Part shown: piece after piece, positions 36,490-47,200 of the stretch
How the letters are laid out: every line of letters starts with the position of its first letter
Numbering within the stretch: the first letter of the stretch is position 1
From: Lutraria lutraria
Taxonomy: Eukaryota > Mollusca > Bivalvia > Venerida > Mactridae
Assembly: GCA_964023205.1 (NCBI GenBank)
Contig: OZ026835.1
Location: 43,745,083 to 43,809,082, forward strand
Length of the DNA stretch: 64,000 nucleotides
Direction of reading: 5' to 3'
Translations under genes and position numbers: made by a program
The notes under the pieces: generated by a model
Seen by the model: only the letters and a program-made list of their open reading frames with translations
Databases searched by the model: none
What the model was told of the DNA's origin: nothing

Positions 36490-39400
36490 ATGAATTTCAT
36501 GCATGTTTACTTGTTGTTTTGGAGTTATATTATTATACCGAATGGTAAGTTTAACATGTGTATATATATCAATCAATCTACACGAAATCTATGAAATTTT
36601 AAACAACAAACCGTAAAAGCCCCATTAGCTATAATGTTAAAATTAAAGTAGGTCTTATTTTACATAGAAAGATGTCTTTTTGAATAAAAGCATTCCAAAT
36701 TTGTATTTTTAATCATGGAGTACATATAGAAATGATATTGCAAAGATATTGTAAATATTGTTTTAGAGCCAATAATATACATTTCTTATTATTTACTATC
36801 ATTTTACCTATTGTTCAGTAATATTTAATTCAAAAAGCTAATGGGCCTTTAATAATGTCATTTAGTTTGAATATTTTATTTCTCGTGTTACAAAGTATAG
36901 CGTGAAATATGTGTACGCTTTCAATATAGCGATGTTTGCTGGTAAATGTGCACGAGTTTTCTCATGGGGTTTTCAAATTAGGAATATTTCATTTCAGAAT
37001 TTAAAACAAAAGAAAAGACACATGTGTCATATTCTGGCGAGAGTATGATCGCATATATGAATTATATTATTAAATTAAATTATTAAAAAACAGTAATGAG
37101 TCCAAGTGTTAAAGGTCACTTACACTATTTAGCCTGGATCCCTTACCTCCATATTTCTTTCATTAAGGTTTTTGTGGTTAGATACTTTGATCGTTCATGC
37201 CATATTATCATCAGTTTGGTCAATGTTTTGTTGGTTATATGATTAGTAGGGAATTATTGGAATATCGTTTGATGTTTTTTACGTACGGTCGATGTTTACA
37301 ATAATTTGTCAAATGGCTGCATTAATTAATATTGCTCCACCGGTAACCCAGCTGTTCATTCTTTGTGTTAAATCATTAACTAAATCGCTTATTTTTGGTT
37401 ACACAATGTATCATAACCAACAACGAACTGACAAAACATACCACATACGTGTATATCACACCCGAACCAGTCAATCTATATAAAGTGTCCTATGTGTCAA
37501 CTAAAAGCATATAAATTTATCATACTGAAGTATTATACGTGTGTCATACCGGAGTATTATATTACAGTCCCATAATCATATAAATTTATCGGTCGTAATA
37601 GTTTCTATTTGTTCTATAACAGAGGAATCCGGGGCGTTTTCCTCGCGTGCATACTTTATAGCAAGAAAAAATGTTTCCGAAACCAATATCGTATTTTTTC
37701 AGTATTATTGAAATAATATTAATAGAACAGCTGTGTTTTACCGCAGTCAAGTTATGCACACGGCGGCATAAAGTGACGTCACGCGCTCTATATATTTCAA
37801 GTTTACAAAAGCATAATTCACAGCGAAATGAGTGTTTTTAGAAGAAAAGGGACTTGTTTCGTCGGTAATAATTATCTTGGGATAATATCAGCTATTGTTT
37901 GTTTTAAGCTCACCTGATTCATCAGGTGAGCTTTTAGGATCGGTGAATGTCCGGCATCCGTCGTCCGTCCACAATTAGTTTGTTTTCACTCTAGCAACCG
38001 CAGCTCTTTACGAATCTTGATTAAACTTGCTCACAATGTATATGGCCACAATGTCTCGGCTAAGTTCGATTATGGGCAAAATCTGATAATAACTTCTAGA
38101 GTTATGGACCCTTGAATTACAAAATTTGCTATATTTAGCTTGTTTACACTCTAGCGCCAATCCTGATCATATTTTCAGTAAATGTGTATAACCAAAAGAT
38201 CTTGAACAAGTTTGATTATGGGCGGAATCGGACCACATCTTCAAGAGTTATGGGCCCTTGACTTAGCACATTTGCTATATTTTAGCTTGTTTACACTCTA
38301 GCGCCTTCATTTATTCACCGATCCTAATCATATTTACAATGAATGTGTATGACCTTATGGTTTTGGACAATTTAAGTTATGGGTGAAATTGGACCACAAC
38401 TTCAAGAGTTATGGACCCTTGGATTAAACAATTTGCTACGTTTCAGCTTGTTTAACAGTATTATACCTTCATTGTTGGTTTTGATCTCAAAATCTATGTA
38501 AAAATGAGTTTTATGAGATGGAAACTATATTACCTGGTCATTGATTATTGGCATTTTTTCTCAGGTGAGCGATAAAGGGCCAATGTGGCCCTCTTGTTTG
38601 TATATATTTTGTACAGCAAAAAGTTAATGGGACTTTAATTTATGATAATACGTACGTTTTACTTGAGTATTATATATATGGTATTAAATAAATGTACGAG
38701 TAGATAGTGTTTGTAATATAAAACAGAGACACTTTATTTTTGGATAATAAGTTTTATTAAATTATTATGATTTTTTCTTAGAAATCTATTTAAATTAAAT
38801 TTGATAAGTAACAGCTACGTACTGTTCATTTCATTACAGTGATGTCTACTAACAAGTGCAAAAGCAAAGAATTATGTCTAGTCCCAGATATCACATACGA
38901 TTATATGACTTTTTCCTCTGTATGCGACCAGCCAATACATATGTCGTGTGATGGTAATGATAGAATATGGATAACGAAAACAACAGTATATAAAAACAAT
39001 AAGCCACGGCCACAATGTACAACATGCTGGAAGAATAACAGCCAAGAATGCCGTCTTTCAAACCAAGAATATAAAGATATACAAAACAATCTGCATCGAC
39101 GTTGCTCATACCAAAATCAATGCAACTTGACAAGCCAGTTCATCACTCCCTCATGTGTAAGTCGCAGGAGAATGTGGTACGTTGATGTCACCTATTGCTG
39201 TGTAGACCCAGGCATGTACACTATAATCTTATTACAAGTCATTAAGTATTTTTTCTTTAGGTTATAACATCAAAATTTATTAATGAACAACTGTTCATAA
39301 AATAAATATGCGTCAACATTGAAGTAAATCATATTGAGTTTAAACTTTGTTTTTATCGCTTGTTTGATTTGTGTTAGCAGACATCACCACTTGTTCATCA

Positions 39401-41591
39401 ATCGTAATTTCATACACTGAATTTAACAATAACCATATTCCTTGATTCTAGACCATGTGATAGACGCATGTGATGTTTTACCTCCAACAAGTATCTCAGA
39501 CACAGGACACTTTGTAGTAAATCCCTCTTTACAACAAAACGGTTGGAGCTCATTGAAAAGCGTTTCCACGGACACTTGTCAGTGTACAATACAGGGAATT
39601 GTAGATCTTGTCATCGTAGAATACTCGTACTTTCAACTAAGCTCAGACTTTTGTTCAAACAGCCGTGTCTATATAAATGCAGCAGAAATATTGACAAACT
39701 GTTCGTCAAACTGTGCTTCATATACATGTGCTAACATAACTTTGGCCACAACCAGTTCTACAACAATAAGCATTGACGGACTTTCATTAGGAGTTTTCTT
39801 CTGGTATACAATAACAGGTGAGTTACTGTTCGGACGTTAGTTCAACCTTTTATTAAAAGAAAACAAAAAACGTTAAGCCCATTCAATGTGCATCCTTTTA
39901 CTCGTCATATTCATGTATTAAGCTAAATGCAATATTGCTCGTTTAATTTTCACGATCATCGTAATATCGTAATAATAGACAAGACTAATCTTTGTTTTAT
40001 TTTGTTCATCCGTAGGTAAAGATAAAGAAACTGTGTCATTTAGCTGCAATACAAAGGGTACAAGTATTATGCCAACTTCCAGTACCACAGTATCTCAATT
40101 CACATCAGTATCGACATCATCATCAAACCCTGAGAAGACGGATATTATTACAATATCTCCGAATGTGAGCATAACTTCGGGTACTGACAATGGAACAACA
40201 GGTAATAGTAAGATTACTGAACTATATGTAGGAAGTTTTAATCCGACCAAACCAAAGCAGTGAAGGCAACAGTCAGACAGATGATACAGAAAAAGAAATA
40301 GTGGCTTACCGCGTCAAATCCGCAATAATTGGATTGCGACATAGGATTGGTGAAAAAATAAAAACATTTAAAATTCGTTATGGCGTTATTGCATCAGATA
40401 CCATCTGATTGCTGTTTTAACATAATTTTTTTTAAAAACATAAACTGTATTTCCTTAATAAAAACATCAACATTAATATTCATACAATTTAGCAGTTACT
40501 CAGCGTTAACTATTTACACGCTCGTTACGTACACTATTTCCACATATACACCAAATCTCTACCGTTCTTCATTCAGTTCAATCGCCTGTTGTGAGCACAT
40601 TTCCGTTGACAACCATTGCAATAGGAATTTCAAGCTTTGTTGCTGCTGCTGCTGCTGCTGCTCTTACTATCGCAGTAATTTTGTTCATGCGGTAAGTTAT
40701 TCAGACTTTTTTTTTAGAGATTTCATTTAATTGATATCAATCGTAGTATTCATTTATAGTTCTTAACTCACATAAGTCACTCAAATATGTTTTTCATAAG
40801 TATAGTTAACATCACCATTTTGAATGTCAAAAAAAGATTACCTTAAGATCAAGTACATAATTATTTAGTTGCAGATACGTTTCGCTTCGTTCATTTTTCT
40901 ATTTGATTTCTCTTATACATTCATACACTATACATTGTATTTATTCAAAAGTTCTCGGACAAAAAAGGACACGACAGAATCTAGCTACTTGTACAACGGA
41001 CTACAAAGTCAATCACAACAAAGGAATAAATGTAGCGTAACAAATAATTCATACGATGAAACTCCAGATGTTGGACAATTGAATCAAGGACGCGTATTAA
41101 ACAACCAACATGGTATTCCCGACACAGACAACACAGGACGATTACAAGAGACTGGCGAAGAAGAATATGCAACAATTGTTGACGGTAGTAATGATAAGAC
41201 AAAATGTCTGTCTGTATTATATGTTAATATAGGTAAATCTATGCAAAAACATCCAGCAATATCTGAAGATGTCGACTCGAATGCTGAATCATACAGAGAT
41301 AACGACTACTCGACCACCGCTGACACAAGAAAACATCCTGAAATATCTTCTATTTATAATAAATTCGAATCAGATGAATATTCTAACTTTCAAGGGGTTA
41401 GAAATCATCACGTCACACCAACATCCGACAACTATTCCCACCTGACTTTAAGAGATGACAATGCATGGAATAGAGACACAGTATGTGGATCCTCGGACAC
41501 ATATAACCACGTGTCTTTCATTCCAGGAAACCAGACCAAGGGAACTAAAGGTTGGGAATCAGGACATCACTTTAATGCTGAAAACGTTTGA
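36490..41591 (+). CDS. R2: SUEL-lectin-like transmembrane receptor, 577 aa
   Basis: Exons 36490-36544, 38840-39211, 39452-39817, 40016-40201, 40577-40691, 40952-41591, with phases 1,1,1,1,2, as in R1. Intron 2 appears to be GC-AG (donor G|GCATGT at 39211/39212), the only in-phase solution I find. Signal peptide 1-18; SUEL-like domain to 142; CUB-like domain 143-264; Ser/Thr stalk 265-326 (PTSSTTVSQFTSVSTSSS); transmembrane helix near 345-362 with seven consecutive alanines; tail 365-577 with 11 tyrosines. VLYVNI fits the ITIM consensus and a YxN site; EYATI, NYSHLTL and TYNHV also occur. Intron 1 (2.3 kb) is mostly nested repeats. Likely a signalling cell-surface receptor; ligand unknown. Confidence 0.78.
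36618..36848 (+). mobile_element. MITE M2 in intron 1 of R2
   Basis: Ends 'agccccattagct' and 'gctaatgggcct' with TTAA on the right (36849-36852). The left flank has decayed to GTAA. It shares 'aaattaaagtaggtcttatt' with 12181. Confidence 0.65.
37566..38634 (+). mobile_element. MITE M1 in intron 1 of R2, split by an F2 element
   Basis: Left half 37566-37903 ('agtcccataatcat' ... 'gataatatcagctattgttt') and right half 38599-38634 ('gtacagcaaaaagttaatgg', 'gact' then TTAA) together make one M1 copy. Confidence 0.75.
37904..38598 (+). mobile_element. Array element F2 inside a MITE
   Basis: AAGCTCACCTGATTCATCAG and GTGAGCTTTTAGG at the left; GTGAGCGATAAAGGGCCAAT, then GTGGCCCTCTTGTT at the right; three core units. 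Inserted in the T-tract of the M1 MITE, without a clear target duplication. Confidence 0.8.
38840..39211 (+). other. R2 exon 2: SUEL/rhamnose-binding-lectin-like domain
   Basis: MSCDGNDRIWITKTTVYKNN, RRCSYQNQCNLTSQ, ITPSC and MWYVDVTYCCVD match the SUEL pattern. Unlike R1 and R3, the DPC-position cysteine is kept (TPSC), but YGR is missing. Confidence 0.7.
39452..39817 (+). other. R2 exon 3: CUB-like beta-sandwich domain
   Basis: 121 codons, phase 1 both ends. Contains CQCTIQGIVDLVIVEYSYF, NCSSNCASYTCANITL and FFWYTITG, aligned with R1 and R3 but the most diverged of the three. Confidence 0.5.
40577..40691 (+). other. R2 exon 5: transmembrane segment with (GCT)7
   Basis: Encodes ...LTTIAIGISSFVAAAAAAAL, then TIAVILFMR. 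The alanine run comes from GCT x7 at 40642-40662, a trinucleotide microsatellite inside the membrane helix. Confidence 0.75.
40952..41591 (+). other. R2 exon 6: cytoplasmic tyrosine-motif tail
   Basis: 213 codons to the TGA at 41589-41591. Eleven tyrosines. The final pair NYSHLTL and TYNHVSF corresponds to the last motifs of R1 and R3. Confidence 0.75.
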
Positions 41592-41604
41592 AATGAATAT
41601 ATAT

Positions 41605-42285
41605 ATGGTTATATGGACTGATAAATGTGGTTATATAGTCTGATTCATGTGGTTATATACACTGATTCATGTGGTTATATACACTGATGCATGTGGTTAT
41701 ATACAATACACTGATTCTTGTGGTTTTATTCACTGATTCATACGGTTTTATTCACTGATTCTTGTGGTATTACTCACCGATTCGTGTGGCTTTATACACT
41801 GATTCACGTGACTTTATACACTGATTGATGTGGTTTTATACACTGATTCGTGTGGTTTTATACACTGATTCGTGTGGCTTTATACACTGATTCGTGTGGC
41901 TTTATACACTGATTCATGTGGCTTTATACACTGATTCGTGTAGTTCATGTGGTTTTATACACTGATCCACGTGACTTTATACACTTATGTGGTTTTATAC
42001 ACTGATTCATGTGGCTTTATACACTGCATGATTCATGTGGTTTTATACACTGATTCGTGTTGTTCATGTGGTTTTATACACTGATTCACGTGACTTTATA
42101 CACTGATTCACGTGACTTTATACACTGATTCATGTGGTTTTATACACTGATTCATGTGGTACATATGGTTTTATACACTGATTCATTTGGTACATGTGGT
42201 TTTATACATTGATTTTTGTGGTGTTATACACTGATTCGTGTGGTGATATACACTGATTCATGTGGTTGTATACACTAATTTTTAC
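41605..42285 (+). repeat. 22-bp minisatellite just behind R2
   Basis: About 30 imperfect copies of TTCATGTGGTTTTATACACT plus GA, beginning about 15 bases after the R2 stop; it would lie in the R2 3'UTR if transcribed. Variants alternate TTCGTG, TTCACG and GGCTTT. Confidence 0.85.
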
Positions 42286-43856
42286 CTAATTAAACAGACT
42301 GATCTTATTACTAATTCATGTGAACATAATGTCTGTTTCAAGTGGTAATATTCGCAGTTTCTTGGTTTTTAGACTGATTCGTGTCGTTTTATCGACAGTT
42401 TTTAGCATGTCAAACCATGACAGTCCACTATACACGTACATGTTTCAAATGTTCATATATTACCTATGAATAATCTATGTATTTCAAATATTTATATATT
42501 AACCATTTGCGACATTTCAGATGTTTATATATTATAAACTACACGTACTATGTTTTCAAGTATACATATACAAATCATAGTCTATGTTTCAAGTATCTAT
42601 ATATTAACCATTGTCTATGTTATCACTCCGGAGCACTTCACATGTCATATTGTTAGCGTGCTCATTATGATCGAGGAAGTTTAATTTGATTGTTATATCT
42701 TGTTTGTTATAAGGTTATAACTGTTGATAAGGTGAAATGTGGAAAGGAAAGATATAACTGGGCTGTCGGAAAAAAGATGGCTATCGGTTATAATGCCTAC
42801 TATTCTATGACATTATGAACGTTTGACTATGTATCAATTTAGCAGGCTAGGTGTATGAAGTTGCTCTTCACAGACGAAACTTATATGCACATGTATCCCA
42901 TTGTTTTAATAATAACTTTTAAAGACGTTTTCGGTAGTTCGCTACATTTTTCACATAGACATAGGAACAATTAAAACTGACCAATGAATTTATTTTTAAA
43001 TTTGCATTATCGTAGCATATGACAACAGAAACATTTTAAGCGAAAAAAAATTGGGGGTCACTGATTCCGTTTTTGAGTTATCTGCCCTTGAATTTGGATT
43101 TTTGCTTATTTTAGGTCATTTTAACAAATAAATTCACTGTATTTCAACAATAGATTTCATGTTCATTCGTGGTCGATGGGTTTCTTATTTTATTTGACGG
43201 CCTTATTGTATCCAATGTGGTTTATATAGTATGTATTATAGAGTGGAAATTTGCGATTATTAAATGTAAACATTCACGACCCCTGTCTTATAGTTAGTCA
43301 TACTTCATGAACCATTCATTAACTCTGCAAAAAAAGTTCATGTTTTTATGAATTCCATTGGAAGGGGGGGGGGGGGGGGGGGGTATAATGTTTATCGTGG
43401 ATGCTCTAACCAGATTATATGTACCTACTGTGGATAATTGTTCAGAGGTCATCATAGCATTTTTAGGGGGGAGGGGGGGGGGTAGTTTTCAGCATTTTTT
43501 CAGTCATAGATTTTGTAAGCAAAATAATAGTTATCGACATAAATATATTGAAAGAAAACTTCTTTTCTGGTAAACAAAAAAAGGTCTGTGGGTCGATTGT
43601 AGGGAGATATGTACACTAAATTTTAATATTTTATCTTACCGTATATTCAGATCATATATAAAATCCTTTGTTTATAAAGATGTTATGTGCAGTGTACTTA
43701 TCTAAGTTTATTCGATCTGAAGTCGTCAAATTATCCAATGGAATTACATTAAGTGTGTGATGTCCACTTTGGTGTGCAACTACTGTCAACCTGTGAACAA
43801 AAGTCGTCCTTGAGCAAGAAAAAAAGTTACATTAATTGGCATTAATCAATGAAAAA
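42286..43856. other. Intergenic; poly-G tract, no gene recognised
   Basis: Contains a run of 20 G at 43364-43383 and a second G-rich tract at ~43467-43481 (possible quadruplex). Repeated 'catgtttcaagtatctatat'-type phrases occur at 42480-42620. No protein signature. Confidence 0.45.
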
Positions 43857-44064
43857 AAATCTTGTCCAAAACCTTAAGGCCTAGAGCTTATATATTTTGT
43901 ATTACTGTCGGATGGACATCTGCCAAGTTCGGTCAAATTATAGCCACAGGGGCAAAATTAGCCCCCCCCCCCCGGGTCACTTAATTTTATAAAGGCTCAT
44001 GATAATTTTCCCTTAGTCTTTTTTATCTGGTGAGCGATATAGGGCCATCATGGACCTCTTGCTT
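43857..44064 (+). mobile_element. Pearl-like element F1, truncated right end
   Basis: One to two core units and the right end CTGGTGAGCGATATAGGGCC, then ATCATGGACCTCTTGCTT. Confidence 0.65.
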
Positions 44065-44254
44065 AATGAATTACCTCTTTGACTTTTATACGGAGGTGCC
44101 CATTAACACAGGTTTGACTTGATATTGTTTACCGCAGAGTTACACTTGTATCATATTATACAGTCGATACAAAGACGGAAACGAAACAGGATCTATTTGA
44201 ACAAGCAGTTATAAGATAAATACTTTACGCTATAACTTGGAGACAGTCAGCAAT

Positions 44255-47200
44255 ATGGCTAGGTCCATGTATAAGGGATACAGTGTTATACTGGCAGTAG
44301 TATATATGATGTTTATAGTGACATGTTCAGGTACGATTCTTACATAAATTGTGCATTATAGTTTTACTTAAGACAGTTTTAATTATCATAAACATACCGT
44401 TTTCAATTTCCAGTGATTTTGAAATCTATTGTACGACTAAGTGTATTGTTATGAACTTATCAGTTTTACGATACGGATCATGGTGCTCATTTATTGATAC
44501 ATGAATATAATGTTTTTAATCAAGTGATTTCATATTGGCTTTGTTATTGGGCCAAGGACTGTCTTAGTTTGCCTCTTATAATGTGGGCAATTGGCTTGTT
44601 TTCAAAGCCAATATTGTATAGTTAATTAATAATGCTGAATAAAGCATTGTTGTCTGAGTAAATTATTTGTAATATAAAATTAGTTAGGTAATTGAAAACA
44701 ACTGAGGAATGTTTTCTTTATATTTTACACATGTTTCAGCAGTATTTGAGCACGTGTATACCGTGCCGAACTATAGGAGCATCCATGGTCGAGTGGTTAA
44801 AGTCTCCGATTAGTAATCACTGGCCTATGTGAGGAAGCTGTCCAGGTAGTTTATTGAAGATCACTGGTTCTACCCAGCTGTACGCTAGGGTCTTCCTCTG
44901 TCGTTAATACTAGAAAAAAGTATTGCACCGAAGCTTCAATGATCTACCTCTGGTTTAATGTCGCTCCAACATTTCGTGACTTTACAGCTTAACGGTCCAT
45001 TAGCTTTTTGTATTAAGAAATACAGAACAATAGATGTACATTACATTTAAGACGTCCTATTTGAAACTTTGCTTCGCATTGCCTTTATTCCATACAATGT
45101 TACGTTTTGCTCTCCAACAATGGAGGAATAGAAAATGTATCCCTTAATATATGTGTATATCACGCCTACTACAAAATACTCTCCAGTCATTGGATGTTTT
45201 GACGTCACGTGGTGACCTAATATATCCTATATTAGGTTAACAGAATATATTAGGTCTATAATGGAGTCATTTGTTTAAATATTGGGTCTGTAATGGAGAC
45301 TTTTATCGTAAATGATGAGGAGGAAGGTAGTCTGCGTGATATAATCGTTACAGGGATAGTAACTGACCCGATACGGGATATACGGGTCTGTGGAAAACCA
45401 TGATCTTCGGTCTCGCCCCATATGGTTTTCCACAGACCCGTTTATCTCGTATCGGGTCTGTAACTATTAATACCAACTACACAATAATATCACCTTAAAT
45501 TTATGACGTCACCAATATCTCAAAATAATACAGCAGGCGGTTGATAACTTTTCGCTTACCTATTTCAGTCAACAACGTCGCGACATCGAACGAACTTACA
45601 TCTATATGCCTACAAAGTCAATCGCATTTAAGTAGGATATGTTATGAGTCAAATATTACGTGTAGTAATGCACACAAGATAAAAATCGAGAACATTACGT
45701 ACCATATAAGTGACGGCAGCAGGAATACGTGCAATAGTGAATGTGAGGGAGATAGAAAAGTTCTGCTTATAAAAGCTAACGATTCACGTATGCTGGAGAA
45801 TTTAGTGCATGAAAAGTGCTCATACAAAAGATCATGTCAACTAAATGATTCAATCCCTACTCCGCAAGGCATTGGTAAAAAGATATGGTTCATAGACATC
45901 AACTATACTTGCGTTTCCTATGGTTTGTATATGCTATTGAAGTTTTTTTGTTTTTTACCTCACCAGAGCACGAATGTGCTCAGGGTGAGCTTTTGTGATC
46001 GCCCTGCGTCCATCGTGCGTCGTTACGTGGCGTCCATGTTTACTTAAAACAACATCTTCTCCTACACCGCTTTGCCGATTGCAACCAAACTTTGCTGGAA
46101 TGATCCTTGGATGGTCCCCTTTCAAAGTTGTTCAAAAAATTTAATTTCTTTAAAAACTCTGGTTGCTATGGCAACAAATAGAAAAAACTTAAAAAATCTT
46201 CTTGTCCGAAACCACAGAGCCTAGAGCTGAGATATTTGGTATGTAGCATTGTCTAATGGAAGTCTACAAAGTTTGTTCAAATTATTCCCCTGGGGTCAAA
46301 ATTGGCTCCGCCCCGGGGGTAACTTGATTTTACATAGACTTATATAGGACATTTAAAAAATCTTCTTGTCAAAAACTACAATGCCGAGAGCTTTGATATT
46401 TGGTGTGTAGCATAGTCTAGTGGACCTCTACCAAGTTTGTTCAAATTATTGCCCTAGGGTCAAAATTGGCCCCGCCCCGGGGGTCACTTGATTTATATAG
46501 ACTTATATAGGAACATTTAAAAAATCTTCTTCTCTGAAACCACAAGGCCTAGAGCTAAGATATTTGGTATATAGCATTATCTAGTGGACCTCTACCAAGT
46601 TTGTTCAAATTATTGCCCTAAGGTCAAAATTGGCCCTGCCCTGGGGTTTATTCTATTTTATATAGCAAAATTGAAAGTCTTCTTCTCCGACACCACAAGG
46701 CCTAGAGCTAAGATATTTGGTGTGTAGCATTGTCTAGTGGACCTTTATCAAGTTTGTTCAAATTTTTGCCCTAGGGTCAAAATTGGCCCCGCCCCGGGAG
46801 TCACTTGATTTATATAGTCTTATATAGGAACATTTAGAAAATCTTCTTCTCTGAAACCACAAAGCCTAAAGCTAAGATATTAGATATGTAGCATTATCTA
46901 GTGGACCTCTACCAAGTTTGTTCAAATTATTGCCCTAGGGTCAATATTGGCCCTGCCCTGGGGTTTATTCAATTTTATATAGGAAAATTAAAAAAATCTT
47001 CTTGTCCGAAACCACAGAGCCTAGAGCTGAGATATTTGGTATGTAGCATTGTCTAATGGAAGTCTACAAAGTTTGTTCAAATTATTCCCCTGGGGTCAAA
47101 ATTGGCTCCGCCCCGGGGGTAACTTGATTTTACATAGACTTATATAGGAAATTTAAAAAATCTTCTTGTCAAAAACTACAATGCCGAGAGCTTTGATATT

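Noticed and set aside
40380..40730. 116-codon open frame with a run of cysteines
   Set aside because: It is the wrong frame of the R2 transmembrane exon; the (GCT)7 repeat read as TGC gives the cysteine run. The GCT frame has a signal-consistent helix and correct splice phases.
43358..43573. 71-codon frame starting in the poly-G tract
   Set aside because: Glycine run from a homopolymer; no splice context or domain.
45961..46047. Read-through of R3 exon 2 into HQSTNVLRVSFCDRPAS
   Set aside because: The same peptide is read from the pearl-like element end at 62700-62800. It is repeat sequence after the GTTTGT donor, not receptor.
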